Below are positions 35,685 through 49,700 of a stretch of DNA of 64,000 bases, piece after piece. Origin of the DNA: Brachionus koreanus (Eukaryota > Rotifera > Eurotatoria > Ploima > Brachionidae); assembly GCA_016987375.1 (NCBI GenBank), contig PJRA01000198.1, positions 344,452 through 408,451 of the forward strand. The letters run 5' to 3'. A program made the position numbers and the translations under genes. The notes beneath the pieces are model-generated. The model had not been told where the DNA came from, ran no database searches, and saw only the letters and a list, made by a program, of their open reading frames with translations. Each line of letters begins with the position of its first letter. Within the stretch, counting starts at the first letter, position 1.

Positions 35685-36655
35685 AGTCTACTCCTGAGAT
35701 CCGATGATATCCTACTCCTGAGTACAGAAAAAAACAAAATCCAAAGAGCGATTGAAATTTGTGAAACATATGGAAAAAAGAACGAAATAAAATTCAATTC
35801 AGAAAAGACATTTGGTAGCAAAAAAATAGAGAAAAAAAGATAGAGATTAAAATGGGCTCAAAAACATTAGAAAATACCCAAAAAATAAAATACCTGGGAG
35901 TGATGATCAATTCGAAAAACGACAATAGTGATCATGTAGAGCAAAGGATAGAAAAAACTTTAAAAAGCGTATACAGCATCGGAAACATTGGCGTAATGAA
36001 TACACCGCTAAAAACAAAAATCAAAACCCGCCTCTACAAGACATTCTGCCGACCAATACTCACCTATGGATGCGAGGCAATCAAGCTTAACCAAATTCAC
36101 TTGAAAAAAATTAAAACAACAGATGGCAACTTGGTAAAGAAAATGTTTGGACTCTGCAAGAGATCAAGAACAACCAAACTGATGGCGGCCATTAATATGG
36201 AACCAATGGAGAGAATATTGGTAAAGAGAAAACTATCTTTCATAATGAGACTAGCAAACAACAAATTCACAAAAACACTAGTGAACAATATCCTAAATGA
36301 AACAAGAGATAAAGAAAATAGAACTAGCAAAAAATCCGTGATAAATGAAATGAAAATCATCCTAGAAGAAAAAGACAATATAGAAAATATGACAGCCAAA
36401 GCAAGGAGATAGGATAAAGCTTGAAAACAAGCTTAACAAAGAAGAAAGCATAGATGGAATGATGGAGTCAATTAGGTATCTTTTTAGAAGAATAGAGAGA
36501 TAGGTAATAGAGAATCGAGTAAGAAAAACAGAAAAATCGTAGAACTACTACTTAAATCAAATTAAAATAGATTTTATTTTACTATATTTAATTTTTTATT
36601 TTTATTTTACTTTTTTTTTAACATCGCCCATGAGGTGTTTTCTGAATAATAATAA
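35685..36655 (+). mobile_element. 5'-truncated, frameshifted non-LTR retrotransposon (LINE)
   Basis: Starts within the reverse transcriptase at the catalytic palm motif (S-DDILLLSTEKNKIQRAIEIC; the usual Y/A residue before DD is changed). It shifts frame and continues as 35852-36412 (KIKYLGVMINSKNDN, then TRLYKTFCRPILTYGCEA, the LINE thumb and connection region). It then shifts again to RIKLENKLNKEESIDGM..RYLFRRIER and stop. The 3' end is gcccatgaggtgttttctg plus an (AAT)n tail. It is dead: truncated, with two frame changes. A related 3' tail lies at 8890-8966. Confidence 0.85.
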
Positions 36656-37979
36656 TAAGCAAGTATACAATTCTATAAAATCTATACAAAAATAGTTTGA
36701 TCCAGAAATATAAAGAACTACATAAAATGGATAGTATAAATTTGTATAGAAAGTCTAAATATTATCAAATAATTAGTAAAATCAAATCAACAACTATCAA
36801 ACTTTTTCAATAACAGAAAGGTCTATCTCTTGAACAAATTACCACATGAATTAAAAAACGCTAAGTCACTTTAATTCAAAAAAGCTATTGATAAAAAAAT
36901 GTGTTAACTGCTTTAGCTAAAATCATTTAGCAACTTGTTTTCAATAACAATGCAGTTCATCTATCTATCAATTTACAAACTTAATATATCCTAAATAAAG
37001 TATTTAAGTCAAATAATTCAAATTTTTAAACAAAATCTATATAGATTAAATTTAAATTACTAGCAATTGAATACTTTTTTTTTTTTTAATCTGAAGGAGC
37101 TAAAGCTCGGTACAGAAATACAAATAAATAAATACTTAATCGTAGAAATTAACATTGATATCTCACATTCATCATATTACCTTGATTAAATTACTTAAAA
37201 AGTCTTTTATAATTGTTTAGAATTTGTTAGCATTTGAGAGAGTTAGCATCCTTTCAAAAATTCAATGTGGGAAAAATAACGATCAAGCGTTATTTATTTA
37301 ATTAAAACTGTTCACTTCAAGCCTTAAATTTTAAAAATTAATAATAGAAATATAATAACTCATAGTCAATTCATTTTATTCTTTTTTTGAAAAATAGTAA
37401 AAAAGCGTAGAGAAAAGTAAAAATACCGAAGGATAAAGTTCTCATTTTTAAATTGTTTTATTTAAAAAAATTTACTTTTAACTTGAATTGATAAATAAGA
37501 TGATAACTTATTTAATTTTATTTGGATAAAAATCTATTTCAAAAATAAAAGTCAGAGTTTTGTTTTAAGAGTGACAAAAAGTTTATGACTAATTGACTAT
37601 GAAAAGCAAATTACTTGAATAAAAAAATTTTGATAATTATCTAAAGAATAGTAAATGTCTATTAAATATAATAGCGCATTTAAAATGTTTTGATCATTTT
37701 TGAAAAATGAAATTTGTTCTAAAATTTTACTTTTCTCAAAAGATGTTAATGATCAAACAATTTTCGTAAAACATATATGAAAATATTTGAATAAAAAATT
37801 TTGATGATTAGAAAAAAAAGTAAATAGTCTAAAATTTAAATTCAAATATATTAACTTTTTAAAATTTAATAGAAGCAAGGAAATAAATTCATTTTATAAT
37901 TTTTAATAATAATTTTAAAACGTTTATTTAAGAAAAAAAACTAAAAAAATATGAGATTCATTTAATATTCAATCAATCT
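36656..37979. other. intergenic, AT-rich
   Basis: No gene or clear repeat was seen, apart from weak similarity of 37568-37615 to 34305-34350. Confidence 0.4.
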
Positions 37980-38416
37980 TCATTCATCTTTCGACTTAAA
38001 ACATCCATTAAATGGCAGTTCTAAAAATGATGCTGACTGCTGTGATTCATATGGATTTTTCAAAAAATCATTGTTTCGACTAAATTCTTTAATTAAATAT
38101 TTGAAATTAAAACAAACTTTTTTAAGTTTTTAATTTACTTTCATATCTAGACGGATCATAATTACAGAGTTGAGGATATTCAGCTTCAGCAATTAAAATT
38201 TAAAATAGAAAATTTTCTAATTAAATTTAATAGTACCCTTTTGTCTTTCTTGAATATTTTCTAGGTGCTTTACTGCTTCCGAAATATCTAAATAAAAATA
38301 AAAAAAGAAACCTTTGTTTAAATAAATTTTATTTAATAAAATTAAAACAAACCATGTTTAATGATCAAATTATAGAGCAAAATTTCATCAATTTTATTAG
38401 TAACTAAATTAGTCAT
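37980..38416 (-). CDS. small four-exon protein, 88 aa, unknown
   Basis: Read on the minus strand: exons 38416-38353, 38287-38237, 38183-38139, 38086-37980 (sizes 64, 51, 45, 107), all joined by phase-1 introns of 49-65 bp with GT-AG borders. The product starts MTNLVTNKIDEILLYNLI, continues with an amphipathic DISEAVKHLENIQERQK helix, then YPQLCNYDPSRYEKF, and ends LELPFNGCFKSKDE. No signal peptide or membrane segment is seen. I do not recognise the family; the short form with an aromatic/Pro-rich tail resembles small ciliary or adaptor proteins only in a general way. Four exons that close in frame into one ORF make chance unlikely. Confidence 0.6.
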
Positions 38417-38664
38417 TTTGTATTTAAAATTTGTTTAAAAAAAAAAAATAAATCAAAAACAACCTGAAATATAAATTAGATTTAATTTAAAGTGATCTAA
38501 ATTTAAAATTTGAATTTTTACGGTCATTTAGATATTTATTAAAATAAATCTTTCAAGATCTAAATTAATTAACTTTGTAATCACTTGATATTCAAAAATT
38601 AAAAGATATATTTTGATTTTGAGACTTATTATTGAAACATTTAATCGAAATTATTTATTTTATA

Positions 38665-38929
38665 ATGGTAATCTTTAGATTTTTTTTCAGTATGAAAAAT
38701 AATTTTAAATTTTATTTTTCTAAATTCTTAGGACAATTCTGAATGTAAACAAAAAGAGTTGTGCGATAATTACTCTGATCAAATCAACGAAATAATACAA
38801 GGTCTGTTAATTATCTGTTAATTAAATTAACTTTGAAAATGAAATCATTTTATTCAATTAAATTTAATATTTAAATGCTTTTTATTTAATCTTAAAAATT
38901 GTTTAGTTTATACAGGCAAAATTCCGTAA
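38665..38929 (+). CDS. possible micro-exon gene or alternative 5' exons
   Basis: Exon 38732-38801 (DNSECKQKELCDNYSDQINE.., phase-1 donor gtctgt) has a good acceptor. An ATG directly before a gtaatc donor at 38665-38667 could start it, and 38916-38929 (acceptor tacag, GKIP then stop) could end it, giving 28 aa. The phase-1 donor also fits the acceptor at 39698, so it may instead be an alternative first exon of the gene at 39582-40650. It lies head-to-head with the minus-strand small gene, about 250 bp from its ATG. Confidence 0.3.
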
Positions 38930-39581
38930 ACTAACAAATGCTTTACATTATTTAAATTTCATAATTTAATTTATTTTTAAATAAAAGATAATGTTAGTAC
39001 ATTTTTTTTGCAAAATCACTGGACAGCTAGAATAGATCATTCAATATGCAATGAGGAAAAAACGGATAGAATTTGGTCTTGTTCAATTATCTGAAAAATA
39101 TTTATATTTATTCGTAATTAAAAATTAAATGCAGATGAAAGTTCAATTTGATACATTTCTCATTTTGAATACATTCTTATTATTCTTTAGTGTTTTTAAA
39201 GTGTTTATTATATAAAATAAAAAAATAAAAAATTTTAAAACATTTTTTATACATATTATTAGAATCAAAATTTTTTTTCAAAAAGAATAAAAAGAAAAAA
39301 AAGGACAAAAATATATTAATTTAGCAAAACCATGTCAAAATAATATTTTATTTGAAGTTAATTATAGGGTTTTAATTTGATTTTACAAAAATCAAAAACT
39401 AATAATCAAATGGTTAATTTAACTTCTAAATTATATAAAAAAGTGTGATAACCCTTTTTTTAAACTAATTTTAGAATAAAATTTTGTATCTAAATTAAAT
39501 CTATTCTTCATTTTATAAGATATATTCTTTCAATCTTGAATATTTTCAATTACTAAATTACTAAAACAAATTTCAAAGAAG

Positions 39582-40650
39582 ATGTACACATTAGAAAATG
39601 CTGAAGCTGAAAAATTTCACTGTTTTGAAAAAGCAAAAAACGGTATTCGACTTTAAATCACAAATTTTGATTGAATTCTTAATTTATTTTTTTTTAAGAA
39701 TTTAAAAGATCAATTCAGAAGCTTGATGACATGAAAAATGACATCGAAAGTAAAAAACAAATCTTAGAGTCATATATCAAAATCACTACAAAAAAGAATT
39801 AATTAATAAAGAATTTTTTTTTCCTACAATAAGTCTTTTTTACATTAGAGGCTTTGATTTTTAGATTATGTAATTGAAAATAAAATAAATTTTTTATTTT
39901 AAAAAGCTAATTACAAAACCGAATATGATGAATTTTACAAACGCATCAAAAATAAAGGTAAGTCTTTTTATTTTTTAAATTTTTTTTGGCTTTTGTGAAA
40001 TTTAGTACAATTGAACAGAACAAAATTCTTATAACTTTACTCCTAAAGCTCAAAAATTAATTCTCTGTGTTCAACCTGGTTCAATATTGTTAGTTGAATT
40101 AAAAAGAAAATTCAGATATAACTGTGCAAATTTAGCATAATTCGAATTTTGGGACAGACTTTTGCAGAGATTATGCTCTTCATTACCGGACTTAAACAAT
40201 TGATGCAGCTATGAATCTTGCACTATGTAGCTTTTTCAAAAGTAGCTAAAAAGATCCAAGCTTTTCTACTGTTAAATTATTTTCTAATCTGTCATTTTGT
40301 ACCAAATTTTAAAATAATTTTTTTTTTTATTTTTAGAAATTAGACAGTTTGAAATATATAAAATAGCATTTTTTTAATCAAAGAAATAAAAGAACTGAAG
40401 CAATACTGGGAAAAAAAATATATTTACGGTATGTTTAACAATAAAGAAGATAAAATCTACAATAAGCAATTTGAATTCGATAAAAAAAGTATAGTTTTTT
40501 TTTATTTAAATAATTTTTTCAATTAAAAATTTAATTTTCTAGACAAGTTTGTAAAATCGCAGAGTAAGTTCTATAAATTTAAATTTTTATTTAACAACAA
40601 TTATAATATTTTAAAAAAATTTAAGCTTATTTTTTCAAGATAATTTTTGA
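39582..40650 (+). CDS. small six-exon protein, 99 aa, unknown
   Basis: Exons: 39582-39642, 39699-39749, 39907-39957, 40384-40488, 40543-40563, 40640-40650 (61, 51, 51, 105, 21 and 11 nt). Every intron is phase 1, so all internal exons are multiples of three. The product starts MYTLENAEAEKFHCFEKAKN, is Lys/Glu-rich and predicted helical (FKRSIQKLDDMKND, EYDEFYKRIKNK, IKELKQYWEKKY), and ends FVKSQNNF. There is no signal peptide. If the donor at 39750 is not used, the frame runs on to a stop at 39802 and gives a 55-aa protein. Intron 3 contains a family A transposon (39988-40316). I do not recognise the family. Exons 3 to 5 have good donors (gtaagt, gtatag, gtaagt). Confidence 0.5.
39988..40316. 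mobile_element. non-autonomous TIR element (family A), copy 3
   Basis: Left ggcttttgtgaaatttagta and gaacagaac; right cattttgtaccaaatttt. It matches the copy at 192-507 at both ends but has a diverged interior. It sits inside an intron of the small gene at 39582-40650. Confidence 0.55.
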
Positions 40651-42911
40651 TAAAGAAGACATTAAAAATTTTAACATTAGAATTTAAAATTTGATGCTTA
40701 ATTACTGAAATAAAAATAATCTCTTAAAATAAAAGAGTATTTTCATAACATTTTGATTAAATAAAAAAAAAAACAAATTACAAATTTTTCTCTGATCTTT
40801 CATTTTAAAAAATTTGAAAAATAGTAAAATAAAATTTTATTTTTAACCTAATGAAAAATATGGAAATAAAATAGAAAATCTATAAAATCTTTAATTTAAA
40901 AAAAAAATATTTAAATTTTTGTTAAATAAAATATTTTGATCTGTTTAAATATAAAGTCTGTTTAAAAAAATATCCATTTTAATTAAAAAGCTTTTTATAA
41001 AAGTCATCTACAGAGCACTGGTCTTTCAGTCCTAATTTACAAATCTTTTCTAAATTATCTTGATTTATTTAAAAAAAATGAAAAAAATTGCTGTTATATT
41101 CGGTGTAAGATGAAGTTCCATAGAGTCAAAAATATTTTGATTTTATATTTCTAATGATAATTTTCTTAACTATGATAAATTTTTGGTAATTTTTGTCAAT
41201 TTTTTTATTTAATTCAATTAAAAATAAGATACAATCGAATTTAGAGATGCAAAGAGATGTTAGTTTGGTGTTATGTTAGTTTATGAACCATTTAGACAAT
41301 GACAGAAATCGATATTCTCCTGAACTTTTGATTTTTGGAATATTTAATTTTATAAATTGATTAATTCAACATCGATACAAGATGTAGAATTTGGTCTTGT
41401 CAGATTCTTTGAAGTCAAAATTAAAAAATAATTCAACATTAATCAAATTTAAATATCAAATAAATTAAAAATAAAATTTTAATTTTGAACGTTTAAAAAA
41501 ATTATTCTAATACTTTAGAATGAAAAAGTTATGATGAAGTTTAAAAAATTATCTTGGCAAATTTTCAAAAGAAAAAATGTTTCAATTCATTAAATTTTTA
41601 GCTGATGGCTCAATTACTGACAAATTCTTTAATTTCAAATATTAAACTAAATACTTATCATTGAGTAAAGTCTACACTAACAGCTATGCCCAATAAGTGA
41701 CAATTTTCTAGATACTTTTGGCTATCAAATACTGGCTTTGAGATACCAGTCTCTTGTTTAAATTCAAATCAAAAAAATTTTTAAATTATTTTATTAATAT
41801 GTTCAAGTAATAAAAAAAAATTAAATAAAATTTCCAAAATTCGTAAAGTCTAAATATCATTCGTTTTTCAATATGCTGATTTAAATGAACTATGAAAGCC
41901 ATAATTTCAAACTAATGATTATCTTAAACTAAAGATAAAAAATTCACCATGAAAAAAAATTAACAACTAATTGCCAGGAATTTTATGGACATATGAACAA
42001 GATATACACAAAAAGAAGTGAAAAAAAAAATCAACACAGTCTTAATCATAAAGCACGATTTGATTAACAAATTTTTAAATGACTATTGAGTCATTACAAT
42101 CAAACAAAGAAAAAAAAAACAACAACGAATAATTAGAGCCGCTTAGAACTATCAGAGATCAGTGTCGAGCTTTTGAACGCTGGAAACGAGCCTCTAAGTA
42201 GACACGGAAGTCTAAAAATAGCGAAGATTGACGCGCCAACCTTCCAAATAACAAATAAACGCCTACTTATATTTACAAAGGCTCTGGGCATCGATGCTCG
42301 ATCACTGATCATGTTACAATAAATATACAAGGGTATTTAAAACCCTCCAGTAATACATGTCTAAACAAAAATGAGCTAATTTAGTTTATTTTTATTTAGT
42401 ACAAAAAAAACCCGAGAGATAAACAGATATTTATAAGAGAGAGAGAGAGAGACAGATAGACAAATAGAGTTTGTTTTTTGTTTTGTTATTTAGAAGTTAT
42501 TGCGCGCATACAACACTATTGGAAATTGATGTGAGTTTTTAAATTGACTTTATTTAACATGACTACTGGAATTAAAAAAATCGGTCATGCTCGACTATCT
42601 AGAATCGACGACACTCGATAAAAAAAATTTTATGATTGAGTCTTTTCTTTTGTTGTTGTTGTTTTTCAAAATTTTATACACTATGTACAATGTTTGTTTT
42701 ATGTATTTGTAAATGTGTGTGTGTGTGTGTGCTTTGTATTATTGAGTGTGTCATCGATTCAAGAGCAAACTCTAACACGACCGAAATCAAAAAACTCTGA
42801 TCTTTGATCGTAACATTTAAAAAAAAAACAAAAAATTAATCTTTTTTTTTTCAACAAATAAAAATTTTTTTTGTAAAATTCTTCAAAATGCTCCTCTCAT
42901 TTTATTTAATT
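40651..42911. other. intergenic, with a hairpin element near MNK
   Basis: Mostly AT-rich with no gene seen. Near 42114-42330 the base composition rises and a long hairpin appears (listed separately). A (GA)n run at about 42439-42453 and a (TG)n run at about 42714-42731 follow. The part next to 42911 is likely the MNK 3' UTR. Confidence 0.45.
42157..42310. ncRNA. candidate long structured hairpin
   Basis: Nested complementary blocks: gatcagtgtcgagc (42157-42170) with gctcgatcactgatc (42296-42310); gagcct (42188) with aggctc (42279); aagtag (42196) with ctactt (42263); ggaag (42206) with cttcc (42241). The order is collinear, giving a rod-like fold of about 154 nt, far more G/C-rich than its surroundings. 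It lies about 600 bp beyond the MNK stop codon. It could be a structured RNA, a 3' UTR element or a small foldback transposon; strand unknown. Confidence 0.45.
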
Positions 42912-46036
<3,125 letters not shown>

Positions 46037-46463
46037 TTACTTAATTTTATGTTCACGAAAAATAACAATAAATAACAAATGGCTTTTGTTTATTAGTTAA
46101 ATAAGAACGGTTTCAAAAATAGCGGATACTAAATGGAAGTTAAGTGAGATATTGGTTGTGTGTGTGTGTGTGTTTGGACACGACGAACAAATTGTTTGGT
46201 TTCGATTAGTTTAGGCAACAATTCGATTATTATTATGAGTGTATGGTCTTCACATCATCCTATCTAAATTCAACAGACAAAAAATATTTTATTTAAAATG
46301 AATAGAATAAAAAAAAATTTTATTTTTTCTTATTGTTTTTTATTTTTTGTTCTTACTAACTAAAATCGCAATTTTTCAAACTAAAATTGTTCTCTCGTTT
46401 TTTCTCTCGTTTTAATAAATTATGATTTTAGCATAGCTAAATAACAACTCATCTTAAATTGTT

Positions 46464-46506
46464 GGGGGTCGCTGAGGAGGGGGTCGTATGAGGGTATTGT
46501 AAAGGG
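46464..46506 (+). promoter_or_regulatory. G-run cluster, possible G-quadruplex
   Basis: Four G-runs of 3-5 (ggggg, ggggg, ggg, ggg) occur within about 43 bases in otherwise AT-rich DNA, about 440 bp upstream of the MNK start codon. The loops are long (8-12 bases), so folding is uncertain. Confidence 0.3.
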
Positions 46507-46607
46507 TGTATCGTGTAAGAAAGAGAGGGAGACCGCCGCTCTAAGCTCTCTTTATGTAGATCGTTCTTTAACAATCTAGATAAAATATTTCTTAATACCA
46601 CATTGGC

Positions 46608-46735
46608 TTAGGAGTGTACACAGCTAGGGATATGAGTCTTGTTCCAGATCTACTTCAGCCGGTAGGCTTAGGCTCACATGCATCTACATGTGAGGCAGTC
46701 ACGCCATTGAGCACTTGGCGTGTTGGACCTCCTAG
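46608..46735. ncRNA. candidate multi-hairpin RNA upstream of MNK
   Basis: The outer pair taggag (46609-46614) with ctccta (46729-46734) encloses three hairpins: agcc-ggta-ggct (46657-46668), ctcacatg-catcta-catgtgag (46673-46694) and cacgcca-ttgagcact-tggcgtg (46700-46722). The stems are perfect and the block is G/C-rich compared with its flanks. It matches no RNA family I can name. It could be a ncRNA gene or a structured part of the MNK 5' UTR; strand not determined. Confidence 0.4.
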
Positions 46736-49700
46736 CGTATATTCAACAACACAAGTACACAGAACCAAAAAATAGAAAAGAAATATTGAACAAAAATAAA
46801 ACAAATTTTAATAACATTTATTTATGTGTGCACTAAATTTCTATTTTATATTTATTTGGACTCGTTTCGGTCCGCCTTAAAATGACGACTGACTGACCGC
46901 TCATCCAAAAATTATGCCTGGTTCATTAAGTGTTCAACGTTTAAAAATATTATAATTTAGACCTGGCTAATTATAATAATTGTAAAAAAAAACTGACTTT
47001 GTTAAATGAGTGACAATTGACTCGGCGAAATAGCCGATATTTGTTTACCTACTTGAGAGCTTTGAATTCAGACCCAAGACAAACAAACTTTTAAACAATT
47101 TTTTTTTCAAAAAATATTTAACAGGCCTTATGTTTTGTTCAAAAGAATGAGAATAAAATTAAAATAAACTGACTGATGATTTGAATGACTAAATTTCAAT
47201 ATACTACTGACGCTTAAATCTTCTAGCAAAATAAATGCATGTATCTTTATTTCTTTCTCAACAAAAAAAAAAACTTAATTAAAACAAAAACAGCTGTCAA
47301 AAAAAAAAATTTATTCAATCCCTCCAAAAAAAAAAGAAAATTTTTTCTTCTTATACTCTATCCTTTTTAAAAAATAATTTTAAATTTTAAAAATAAACCG
47401 TTTGAAAAAAAAAATTTTATTTAAAGCCATAAATTGACTTGGATAAATATGTATATTTTTTTTTCTTTTTTGATAAAATTAATCTAGATTCGTTAGGCGC
47501 ACTCATCAAAGCCAAAATTTTAAAAACGAAATTTAAAAGTTTATAATTATCTATTATAGATAATTTGTCTAGGTGCCATGAAACATAAAAAAAAAGAATA
47601 GAAAATATTTCGCATGTCTAATTTGAATATTACGCATGAGAATTAACTGGCTTTAGTAGGTTGCATCATATTAGCAATGCGGTGCTAAAAGCTTTGCTGA
47701 TCGCGGCACTTTCATCGCCTATAAAAATAGCTGAACAAATATTTACTCTAATTGAAAATTTTGTTAAAAACTTAAAAGTTATTTTTATAGAAAAATATAT
47801 TTACAAACTAATCGCTTTTTTTATATACTCATTTTATCTATTGACATTTGATCGCAAATGCTGGACACTCTTTTGTCCACACAGGCCTGAAATTTGAATC
47901 ACTAGCAAAAGACAAATATTTGACTAGGACCGAATAGGATCATTGAATTCTAGAGCAAATAGACTCTTTGAATAGAATCGTGTACAGGTTTGATCTAACC
48001 TTGAAACTAATATACATAAAATATTCTCTAATTAAGCCCTAGACAAAGATAGATTAAAGATGAGGCAAACTTTGGGCCGAATTAGTAATTGACAAACAAT
48101 CATAAATAAAATAACCCGGCTAGAGAGAAAAGGTGAATATCTATTTGCTTGATAAATCTTCAAGTGACCACTTTGATAAGTTTATTCAAAATAGCCAAAT
48201 CATAGTATTGGCGTCCATATGCAAATAACCCATTTATTTATATGCACATAAAATATTAACCTTTTCAAATAATCCAATGCTAATTTAAAGCATAGAATTA
48301 TAATATTAAATGCTAAATTTAAATAGCTCTCATTTCTAGTTAAGAAAGAGTCCTGTAAGTTGAATGATTAAGGAAAAATCATCTAGTCTCGTTTCTGGTA
48401 ATTTATAAAAGGATATTGTTGAATTTTGTTGATAAAAATACGGATATTAATCTTAAGTGAGAGAAATTTTTGTAGCATAGCTTTAATATTTACAGTCACC
48501 TATCCGATTTTCTTGTCACTTGAAGTGGTTGCCTAGTTATTAGTCATTAAAGACCTGCAATGACTGTTAAACAACTTTTTCTAGAAATAAAAAAATTTTC
48601 TTTTCAATTTTTTGGATAACCATGCAAATTTAAGTCAATTTTTTTTTCATATTTTTAATAATTTATAAAAAAAAATATCGATTTCTATTTTTTTGTTCAA
48701 AAAAAAAAACAACAACAACTTAAAATGGATAAAAAAGAAAAACAATGAATTAGCACCAGTACAAAAAAATCTATTCCAAATGAGCAAACGAACAGAACAG
48801 AACAAAAATTTTTGGACCGTCTACTAATGCGCATTTTTTATCTTAAAAATCTAATTCTCTTGCTCGAAAAAATCCAACCATCAAAAGTTTGTTGAGAATA
48901 AAGAGCTAAATCTAATTGAACATAGGACCTTTAGACAAATAATTTTCTCTAGTATTTATTCACGCAAATTTTGCTATAAGTATGAGCGGATTTAGAGTGC
49001 TTAAATACCGCTCGGACATACTAGTCTAAACTCTTTTCTAAATAAATAAAAAAGAATTAATTAAAACTTTGATTATAAGCTTTTCTAAAAAAAAAATATT
49101 TTGAGATTATTAAATCAATAGATGTGAGTTGGTGGTTGAAATCTTAAAGTTTTGGTAGCGCAGCCCATTTTATATGGCAATGGCTAGCCCAATTGCCAAA
49201 TAATTAAGCAACAAAAATCAATTTAGAATATAATTAAAGGTCTTGATTTGGTTTTTGATTTGCTTCACTAGTTCTACTAGTATGAATTGAAGTCGGTAGA
49301 AAATTGGCAATAGGTTTTATGAGTGTCCAATTGAGGCCCTAATTTGAATTTAATATAGATTTGATGAAGACCCTGCTAAATTTGAGAAAAAAAAATTGAA
49401 AAATCGATATCACCTAATTTATGAAAAAAAAAAATTAACCAACTACTGATATATCCTCGGAGATATGCTGAATCTCGATTACACAATTGTTTTTTCTAAG
49501 GCCTCGAGTAAATACTTACGGCAATGAATAAAAGAAAAAAAAGAGAAAACAAAATATAGTAATAAAATGGGTAGCAAACTAAACTCTATAGGCTCATCAT
49601 ATGATCAGCTGATTAAGAGTATTTATTTTCCGACAAATACCTAATCTGTCAACTCGATACTCTGACCTAAAGAGAGAAAATATTTTCGAATATCTCTCTC

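Noticed and set aside
42133..42330. 65-codon minus-strand frame
   Set aside because: It runs through the long hairpin at 42157-42310; the structure explains the unusual base composition better than coding does.
46608..46735. Reading the cloverleaf-like block as a tRNA
   Set aside because: It lacks the T-loop GTTC-like motif, a standard acceptor stem and a tRNA-sized span.
47661..47897. 78-codon frame with a hydrophobic N-terminus
   Set aside because: No ATG, no splice partners and no family match in a 7-kb gene-free stretch.
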